64,000 bases of DNA. Source: Oscillospiraceae bacterium (GTDB lineage Bacteria > Bacillota > Clostridia > Oscillospirales > Oscillospiraceae). Numbering within the stretch: position 1 is the stretch's first letter; each line of letters begins with the position of its first letter. The notes beneath the pieces were generated by a model. That model was not told the DNA's origin, ran no database searches, and saw only the letters and a program-made list of their open reading frames with translations. The stretch is taken from the NCBI GenBank assembly GCA_015067995.1, contig SVLJ01000001.1:152298-216297 (forward strand), read 5' to 3'. Position numbers and translations under genes: made by a program. Positions 58,495-64,000 of this stretch are shown here, in pieces.

Positions 58495-60033
58495 ATGGAG
58501 CTGGAACTGAAAACGACTCGCCTGGACGGTTTTGACATTGGTACTGATCAGGTTTTTACCCAGGAAGAAACTGCAGATACCATTGTGCCGGATTATTGTC
58601 CGGACATTGCCAGAATCATTGATACAGAAGGCAAGGTTTTTTTGCACAGTCGTGAACTGCGGGATGGAAAAGGTGAGGTCTCCGGCACAGTGAAGGTTAC
58701 TGTGCTGTACACGCCTGATGGAGAGGGCGGTATCAGGACGTTGGAATTTGCAATGCCCTTTTCTTCCGAGACGGATGGACGGGCCATGGCTGACTGTGTT
58801 TTTCTCTCTGCGGCAGCGGAAATTGAATGCCTCGAGACGCGGGTACTGAACCCACGAAAGGTTTTTACTCGCTGTAAGCTGATTCTTCGCCTGGTAGGAT
58901 ACCGGAAACAACCGTTGAAAGTTTCCTCGGACGTGGAGGCATCGCCGGAGCTCTGTTTGGAGAAAAAGGTGGAGGCACAGCATGTTTCCATGCTGACACA
59001 GTTGGTGGAAAAAGATTTTACCTTTTCTGATGAAATGGATTTGTCGCCGGGAAAAGAAGGTGTGGCCGAAATCTTGACGAGCCGCGCATCCGCACTGATC
59101 GCAGAAAGCAAAATCGTTGGGAATAAGCTGATTTTGAAAGGCTTGTTCCGTATTATCCTGCTGTATCGCTCTGTCAGCGGACGCTGCTGCTCAACAAGCG
59201 GAGAGCTACCGTTCTCACAAATTCTGGAAGTCAACGGGATCAGTGAAAACGCCCTGTGCTCTGCACAGATGCAATTCACGGGAACGGATATTCAAGTCAG
59301 CGGTTCCGGGGATCAGGATGGTCGCCGTATTGCCGTTACGTTATATCTCCATGCAATTGCACTTCTGCGGCAAGAAGAGACGATTCCTCTTGTCAAAGAT
59401 CTCTACAGCACCTCTCACGATCTCTCCTACGAAGCTGAGCCCATTGTACTGACAGAACGCGCAGAACTTCTTACCCGACGTCAGACACTGCGTGAGGTAC
59501 TGGAAGTCGGTGTTGTCGCAGAGACCCTTCTGTCTCTCCATACCTCCTGCGGCAGTGTCTCTGTTGGCAGAGAAGGTGATCATACCGTCCTGCGAACCGG
59601 TGTCACTATCCGAGCCCTGTATCTGGATGAAGGCGGTGTTCCCCTGGTGGCAGAGCGTTGTGTGGATGCTGTTTGCCATATGGATCTTCCGGATGATTGT
59701 TCTATCAGCGCGCGTTCCTGCTGTCCGGAAGAGGCGCAGGGCAGTCTTGGAGATCGCGGAATCGAAGTGCGTTTCCCTGTGGAATTCCAGATTCAAATAG
59801 TTGTCAAAAGGAAGAATATCTGTATATCTGCTGTAAAGCTTCTGTCCGATCATCCGAAAGACCTTTCTGGCACTCCTTCGTTGGTTTTGCGTGGACTTGG
59901 AAAGGACGAGGATCTCTGGACCCTGGCAAAGCAGCATAATACCACCATCGCGGATATTCTGTCTGCCAATGGTTTGAGCGGGGAAGATGAAACTCCGCGC
60001 GATCAGCTGCTTCTAATTCCTAAAAAACGCTGA
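58495..60033 (+). CDS. sipL: SipL-like spore coat protein (DUF3794/SPOCS plus LysM)
   Basis: 512 residues. Repeated DUF3794/SPOCS domains (first with VVPDYCPDIARIID-like TIVPDYCPDIARIID near residue 30; more from about 150 to 400) and a C-terminal LysM domain (DEDLWTLAKQHNTTIADILS, about 460-512). This is the layout and length of Clostridioides difficile SipL, which binds SpoIVA through its LysM domain and replaces Bacillus SpoVID in coat assembly. It lies directly upstream of spoIVA (33 bases) and downstream of spoVM, which supports the name. AAAGGATG lies seven to nine bases before the ATG. Confidence 0.88.
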   Translation: MELELKTTRLDGFDIGTDQVFTQEETADTIVPDYCPDIARIIDTEGKVFLHSRELRDGKGEVSGTVKVTVLYTPDGEGGIRTLEFAMPFSSETDGRAMADCVFLSAAAEIECLETRVLNPRKVFTRCKLILRLVGYRKQPLKVSSDVEASPELCLEKKVEAQHVSMLTQLVEKDFTFSDEMDLSPGKEGVAEILTSRASALIAESKIVGNKLILKGLFRIILLYRSVSGRCCSTSGELPFSQILEVNGISENALCSAQMQFTGTDIQVSGSGDQDGRRIAVTLYLHAIALLRQEETIPLVKDLYSTSHDLSYEAEPIVLTERAELLTRRQTLREVLEVGVVAETLLSLHTSCGSVSVGREGDHTVLRTGVTIRALYLDEGGVPLVAERCVDAVCHMDLPDDCSISARSCCPEEAQGSLGDRGIEVRFPVEFQIQIVVKRKNICISAVKLLSDHPKDLSGTPSLVLRGLGKDEDLWTLAKQHNTTIADILSANGLSGEDETPRDQLLLIPKKR

Positions 60034-60065
60034 ATAAAACTGAGCGTCAAAAAGGATGGGATAAC

Positions 60066-61544
60066 ATGACAAATACCACAATTTATCAAAACATCGCTAC
60101 GCGAACTGCCGGAGATATTTACATCGGTGTTGTCGGACCGGTACGTACTGGAAAATCCACCTTTATCAAACGGTTTATGGAAACGCAGGTCATTCCCAAC
60201 ATTGACAATGTTTACCGCAAAGAGCGCGCACGGGACGAACTGCCGCAAAGCGGATCGGGAAGAACCATTATGACAGCAGAGCCTAAATTTGTACCGGAAG
60301 AAGCGGTGCAAATTCAGCTGGATGACGGCGCAGCATTTTCCGTCCGGCTGATCGACTGTGTCGGATATATGGTGACCGGCGCTATCGGTCAATTTGAAAA
60401 TGATGCGCCGCGCATGGTAACCACACCATGGTTTGATTATGAGATTCCCATGACGCAGGCAGCCGAAATCGGTACCCGCAAAGTGATTGCAGAGCATTCT
60501 ACCATCGGCATCGTTGTCACGACAGATGGCAGTATTTCGGAAATTCCCCGTGAAGAGTATGTTGACGCTGAGGAACGGGTCATTCGCGAATTGCAGGAAC
60601 TCGGAAAACCTTTCATCGTCCTCATGAACACATCCGATCCGCTCAGCACACATGCACAGGCCATCAGTCGTGAGATTTGTGAACGCTATGAGATCAATTG
60701 CCTGCCGGTGAATTGTCTGGACCTCAACGAACAGGATGTAGAGGCCATTCTGAAAGCCGTTCTATACGAATTCCCCATGCAGGAGTTGGATCTGTTTCTG
60801 CCTCCATGGGTAGATGCTTTGCCGGCCGACCATCCTATCAAAAGCGGACTGTATGCCGCCGTCAGGGAAACGTCAGGAACACTGCGTCATATTCGTGAAG
60901 TTGAGGGGGTCATTACCGCTCTGGACCAATGTGACAACATTGGTTCCGCAAAAATCATGGGGATTGATTTGGGAACCGGTATTGCTTCTGCGGAGCTGCT
61001 GCTGCCGCGTGAGCTGTTCTATCATACATTATCCGAGCAATCCGGCTTCCATGTTACGGACGACGGCGATCTCATGTGTCTTCTGACATCATTGGCATCC
61101 GTTAAAAGCGAGTATGACAAAGTGGCCGATGCGCTGCATGATGTGCGGGAAAACGGATATGGAATAGTGATCCCTGGTATTTCGGAGTTGAAACTGGAAG
61201 AGCCGGAAATCGTACGGCAGGGGGGACGCTACGGAGTCCGCCTGAAAGCCAGTGCGCCATCCATTCATATGATTCGCGCTGATATTGAAACTGCAGTTTC
61301 GCCTATTGTCGGCAACGAAAAGCAGTCGGAAGATATGGTGAATTATCTCCTTCAGGAATTTGAGGGAGATGCGGGCAAAATCTGGCAGTCCAACATTTTC
61401 GGCCGCAGCTTCCACGAGCTGGTCAGTGATGACCTGCAGAACAAGCTGCAGCGGATGCCGGAAGACGCCCGAACAAAGCTCCAGGAAACATTGACGCGCA
61501 TCATCAACGAAGGCAGCGGAGGCCTGATTTGTATCATTCTATAG
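60066..61544 (+). CDS. spoIVA: Stage IV sporulation protein A (coat morphogenetic ATPase)
   Basis: 492-residue self-polymerising ATPase that forms the coat basement layer on the forespore. The Walker A motif GPVRTGKST is at residues 24-32, with FMETQVIPNIDN following; AEPKFVPEEAVQI and the LIDCVGYMVTGA segment match the family, and the C-terminus ends in Ile-Leu after GSGGLICI, the segment that contacts SpoVM. It is preceded by sipL with AAAGGATGGG upstream. A strong terminator follows. Confidence 0.97.
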   Translation: MTNTTIYQNIATRTAGDIYIGVVGPVRTGKSTFIKRFMETQVIPNIDNVYRKERARDELPQSGSGRTIMTAEPKFVPEEAVQIQLDDGAAFSVRLIDCVGYMVTGAIGQFENDAPRMVTTPWFDYEIPMTQAAEIGTRKVIAEHSTIGIVVTTDGSISEIPREEYVDAEERVIRELQELGKPFIVLMNTSDPLSTHAQAISREICERYEINCLPVNCLDLNEQDVEAILKAVLYEFPMQELDLFLPPWVDALPADHPIKSGLYAAVRETSGTLRHIREVEGVITALDQCDNIGSAKIMGIDLGTGIASAELLLPRELFYHTLSEQSGFHVTDDGDLMCLLTSLASVKSEYDKVADALHDVRENGYGIVIPGISELKLEEPEIVRQGGRYGVRLKASAPSIHMIRADIETAVSPIVGNEKQSEDMVNYLLQEFEGDAGKIWQSNIFGRSFHELVSDDLQNKLQRMPEDARTKLQETLTRIINEGSGGLICIIL

Positions 61545-61558
61545 TTACAAATGAATCG

Positions 61559-61590
61559 AGGCGTGCATTGGATTTTTGCACGCCTTTTTC
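61559..61590 (+). terminator. Terminator of sipL-spoIVA
   Basis: A 9-bp stem AGGCGTGCA / TGCACGCCT around TTGGATTTT, followed by TTTTC. Confidence 0.88.
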
Positions 61591-61619
61591 TTGCGCAGCA
61601 TAGGAAAACATGATAGTAT
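61591..61619 (+). promoter_or_regulatory. Promoter of coaX
   Basis: TTGCGC (61591-61596), 17 bases, TAGTAT (61614-61619), 31 bases before the start. Moderate match. Confidence 0.5.
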
Positions 61620-61650
61620 GGAGACAGTAGAACGAAAGCGAGAATGATGT

Positions 61651-62424
61651 ATGCTACTTGCTGTTGATGTTGGAAATTCCACGATGTCCATCGGATTGTT
61701 CGATCTGGATAAAAAACTTCAATTTCTGGCTGTTCTGGATACAGACAGCCGCAAAACAGCCGATCAGATCAGCATTGATCTGATGAATGTTTTTGCGCTT
61801 TACCAGCACGACATCCGTGATGTGCAGGATGCCATTGTGTGCAGTGTAGTCCCTCCGCTGAATTTTATGCTGCAGAAAGCGCTTACCCGTCTGTTGGGAA
61901 AGCCTCCCATGGTTGTCGGTCCCGGAGTTAAAACCGGACTGAATATCCGAATGGAGATTCAGACACAGGTCGGCGCGGATATTGTGGCTGACGCTGTGTC
62001 TGCATTGGAAAAGTATCCGACTCCCATTGTCACCATCGATATGGGTACTGCCACTACCATTGGCGTTATTTCCGAAGGCCGCAATTATGAAGGCGGCTTA
62101 CTGCTGCCGGGTGTCAACATCTCACTGGAAGCACTATCCAGCCGTGCTGCGCAGCTGCCGGATATTTCTCTCCAGCACCCAAAGTCATTAATCGGCAAAA
62201 ATACAGTGGACTGCATGCGTTCTGGAATTGTCTATGGAACCGCCGGCATGCTGGATGGTATTATAGACCGGATCAGAGAGCATTTATCAGGCAAGAAGGT
62301 CACGGTAGTGGCTACCGGCGGCAATGCACCTGTCATCGTAAAATATTGCAGAAACGAGATCATTTATGATAAATATCTGCTGATGGAGGGTCTGTGGACC
62401 ATCTATCAAAAAAATCACCAATGA
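61651..62424 (+). CDS. coaX: Type III pantothenate kinase
   Basis: 257-residue CoaX of the ASKHA fold, the first step of coenzyme A synthesis. Phosphate motifs: AVDVGNSTMSIGLF at the N-terminus, GADIVADAVSALEKY and IDMGTATTIGV near 130, and GVNISLEALSSRAAQLP with the catalytic Asp/Glu region. The gene has a weak ribosome site (GAGAATGATGT). coaBC, the next CoA gene, is missing from its Bacillus position near rpoZ. Single gene ending in a terminator shared with pfp. Confidence 0.94.
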   Translation: MLLAVDVGNSTMSIGLFDLDKKLQFLAVLDTDSRKTADQISIDLMNVFALYQHDIRDVQDAIVCSVVPPLNFMLQKALTRLLGKPPMVVGPGVKTGLNIRMEIQTQVGADIVADAVSALEKYPTPIVTIDMGTATTIGVISEGRNYEGGLLLPGVNISLEALSSRAAQLPDISLQHPKSLIGKNTVDCMRSGIVYGTAGMLDGIIDRIREHLSGKKVTVVATGGNAPVIVKYCRNEIIYDKYLLMEGLWTIYQKNHQ

Positions 62425-62457
62425 AAGAACGCCGCTCGAATGGGCGGCGTTCTTTTA
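62424..62457. terminator. Bidirectional terminator of coaX and pfp
   Basis: A 12-bp stem AAAGAACGCCGC / GCGGCGTTCTTT around TCGAATGG, then TATTGG. It overlaps the coaX stop and lies nine bases from the pfp stop. Confidence 0.85.
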
Positions 62458-62466
62458 TTGGTGAAA

Positions 62467-63705
62467 TTATTTTACAAGGACTTTCTTCAGTTTTGCGAAA
62501 CGGGGAAGACCATCTTCCTTGGGCAGATCCGTTTCACCCTGAATCAACGGCAGCACATAGTCGATGAATGCCTGTTCAACGCCATTGCCGGCTTCGTTGA
62601 TCCATTCACGGGGCACCTTTTTCTCCGTATTGGCCACATCGGACAGGTCGAAGAGCTTGGTTCTGCAGACATATTTGCCGTCTTCCTCGTCGCGCTCGAA
62701 GCCAACCATTTTGTCGGTAATACCGATCACGGCATTTTCTACGGCCATTTTGCCGGACATAAAGGACTCTTCAATATCCGTCTCAGAGGCAAGGTGTGCT
62801 GCACAGCGCTGCAGCAGGCTCAACTCGATGCCGCGCACTTTCGCGCCGGTCTTGGCCTTGACAACTTCAGCAAGGGTAGATGCCAAACCGCCCAGCTGCG
62901 CATGACCGAAGCCGTCTGTGGCAGAAGTTTTGGCTTCTGAAACAAAAGCGCCGTCTGCATAGTGAATGCCTTCAGATACTGCCACCATGCAGCTGCCCTT
63001 CTCACGATAAATGCGCTCCACATCAGCCAAAAACTGGTCCATATCAAAATCCGTTTCCGGCAGGTAAACCAGGTCGGGGCCCGCACCGTAGGCGGTTGCC
63101 AGAGCTGCAGCACCGGCCAGCCAGCCGGCATGACGCCCCATAATTTCGACAATGCAGATCACGCTGGTATCGTACACATGGGCATCCTGATACACTTCCA
63201 TGCAGCTTGTCGCAATATACTTGGCCGCAGAGCCGAAGCCGGGGCAGTGGTCAGTGCCGAAAAGATCGTTGTCAATGGTCTTGGGCACGCCCATAACGCG
63301 GCACTCATAGCCGACCTTCTGCATATATTTGGAGATCTTGTTGCAGGTATCCATGGAATCGTTGCCGCCATTGTAGAAGAAGTAACGAACATCATACTTC
63401 TTAAAGATCTCCAGAATCCGCTTGTAATCGGTGTCATCCACATCAGGATCTGCGATCTTATAGCGGCAGGAGCCCAGAGCAGAGGAGGGGGTATACTTCA
63501 GCAGCCGCAGCTCATCGGCATCCTCCTGACTCATATCAAACAGCCGGTCATTCAAAACGCCCTTGATTCCATGCTCTGCACCCAGCACGCGGGTAATGTT
63601 GGGATTCTTCAGGGCTGTATCAATCACGCCATACGCACTGGCGTTGATCACAGACGTCGGACCTCCGGACTGGCCGAAGATACAGGCGCCCTTCAATTCT
63701 TTCAT
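62467..63705 (-). CDS. pfp: 6-phosphofructokinase, PPi-dependent type
   Basis: 412-residue group II phosphofructokinase: N-terminal FGQSGGPTSVINAS, YNGGNDSM near residue 108, GVPKTIDND near 138 and GRHAGWLAG. The Asp in GGNDS and Lys in PKTIDND are marks of the diphosphate-dependent enzymes (ATP enzymes have Gly at both sites), so the reaction is probably reversible fructose 6-phosphate phosphorylation with PPi. AAGGAGG precedes ATG 63705. It is divergent from fba, which uses its product. A cre-like palindrome overlaps its transcription start. Confidence 0.9.
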   Translation of the reverse strand: MKELKGACIFGQSGGPTSVINASAYGVIDTALKNPNITRVLGAEHGIKGVLNDRLFDMSQEDADELRLLKYTPSSALGSCRYKIADPDVDDTDYKRILEIFKKYDVRYFFYNGGNDSMDTCNKISKYMQKVGYECRVMGVPKTIDNDLFGTDHCPGFGSAAKYIATSCMEVYQDAHVYDTSVICIVEIMGRHAGWLAGAAALATAYGAGPDLVYLPETDFDMDQFLADVERIYREKGSCMVAVSEGIHYADGAFVSEAKTSATDGFGHAQLGGLASTLAEVVKAKTGAKVRGIELSLLQRCAAHLASETDIEESFMSGKMAVENAVIGITDKMVGFERDEEDGKYVCRTKLFDLSDVANTEKKVPREWINEAGNGVEQAFIDYVLPLIQGETDLPKEDGLPRFAKLKKVLVK

Positions 63706-63722
63706 GGGGTAGTTCCTCCTTG

Positions 63723-63736
63723 CGAAAACGTTTTCT
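63723..63736. promoter_or_regulatory. cre-like catabolite operator at the pfp promoter
   Basis: GAAAACGTTTTC (63724-63735) is a perfect 12-base palindrome and fits the CcpA consensus TGWAANCGNTNWCA except at its two end bases. It spans the predicted pfp start of transcription (about 63732). Another LacI-family repressor could also bind. Confidence 0.55.
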
Positions 63737-63738
63737 TA

Positions 63739-63767
63739 ATCATAGCATCGAAGATTTCAAATGTAAA
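63739..63767 (-). promoter_or_regulatory. Promoter of pfp
   Basis: Minus strand TTTACA (63762-63767), 17 bases, TATGAT (63739-63744). Confidence 0.75.
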
Positions 63768-63770
63768 GAC

Positions 63771-63798
63771 TTGCTTTTTTATTTTGTTGTGATATTAT
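63771..63798 (+). promoter_or_regulatory. Promoter of fba
   Basis: TTGCTT (63771-63776), 16 bases, TATTAT (63793-63798), back to back with the pfp promoter (three bases between the -35 boxes). It leaves a leader of about 100 bases. Confidence 0.55.
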
Positions 63799-63909
63799 AA
63801 ATTATAAGGTAAATCGTTTGCTTAATCTGCTTTTCAGAAGGAAATTTCTTACATAGTCCGCAGAATGCGATACAGCAAACGAAATTCATTCTTAATGGAG
63901 ATGATGAAT

Positions 63910-64000
63910 ATGGCACTGGTTACTACTGCCGAAATGTTCAAGAAGGCTTATGACGGCGGCTACGCTATCGGCGCATTCAACGTTAACAACATGGAGATCG
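63910..64000 (+). CDS. fba: Fructose-bisphosphate aldolase, class II (5' part)
   Basis: The first 30 codons are in the window. ALVTTAEMFKKAYDGGYAIG and then AFNVNNMEI are the typical N-terminus of the zinc-dependent class II aldolase, which splits fructose 1,6-bisphosphate in glycolysis. Start 63910 has GGAG nine bases upstream; ATGs at 63901 and 63904 in the same frame would add two or three residues (MMNM). It is divergent from pfp. The catalytic part lies outside the window. Confidence 0.88.
   Translation, partial: MALVTTAEMFKKAYDGGYAIGAFNVNNMEI

Noticed and set aside
1..64000. CRISPR arrays, insertion sequences, prophage, toxin-antitoxin or defence genes
   Set aside because: Read through both strands; no direct-repeat arrays, transposase, integrase, terminase or restriction motifs were seen.

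Overview
The window is a stretch of ordinary chromosome from a spore-forming, anaerobic, probably butyrate-producing member of the Clostridia (Bacillota), most likely an Oscillospiraceae/Ruminococcaceae-type gut bacterium. The evidence is sigma-G, SpoIVFB, GerW/YtfJ, SpoVM, SipL and SpoIVA; strong GGAGG ribosome sites; TTGACA/TATAAT promoters; a tRNA-Ala T-box; an IspH-ribosomal protein S1 fusion; electron-transfer flavoprotein; and a butyryl-CoA:acetate CoA-transferase. No phage, insertion sequence, CRISPR array, rRNA operon or resistance island was seen.

Layout. 1-2.9 kb: end of etfB, etfA and a PepV-type dipeptidase. 2.9-11.7 kb is the most mixed part: a DivIVA-like coiled-coil gene, tRNA-Arg, an ilvB leader-peptide attenuator, ilvB-ilvN, an FAD/Rieske oxidoreductase, azlCD, an aldo/keto reductase-ferredoxin fusion, a FUSC-family membrane protein and tRNA-Pro. 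11.8-24.3 kb: spoIVFA-like/spoIVFB, rplS, T-box-alaS, a HIT protein, comEC, holA, rnmV, glnS, and sigG divergent from ymxH. 24.4-31.5 kb: rpsB-tsf, an M50 protease, scpA-scpB, DUF2953-gerW-dacF and rluB. 31.6-39.8 kb: an RpiR regulator, a BaiN-like flavoprotein, cmk, plsC, ispH-rpsA, the CoA-transferase and ispD-ispF. 39.9-45.3 kb: a DUF3343/class V aminotransferase pair, cdaA-cdaR, DUF5685 and a J-domain protein. 45.3-61.5 kb: yicC-remA-gmk-rpoZ-priA-def-fmt-yugP-rsmB-rlmN-prpC-prkC-rsgA, which follows the Bacillus subtilis yloC-to-spoVM order, and then a spore-coat base module of spoVM, sipL and spoIVA. 61.6-64 kb: coaX, PPi-type phosphofructokinase and the start of fba.

How the genes work together. 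Branched-chain amino acid supply (ilvBN under leader-peptide attenuation) sits beside its probable exporter (azlCD). Electron-transfer flavoprotein and CoA-transferase point to butyrate as an end product. Two isoprenoid loci (ispD-ispF and ispH) lie 2-3 kb apart. The sporulation genes cover forespore sigma control, sigma-K processing, germination and coat anchoring.

The most interesting signals are (i) an ilvB attenuator whose antiterminator and terminator can be written out base by base, (ii) a 24-residue SpoVM next to its partners SipL and SpoIVA, (iii) a near-palindromic sigma-G-type promoter between sigG and ymxH that could fire both ways, and (iv) a Shine-Dalgarno site inside the ispH-rpsA fusion that could release free S1. 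I did not find a wholly undescribed multi-gene system. Most of the window is conserved core genome.
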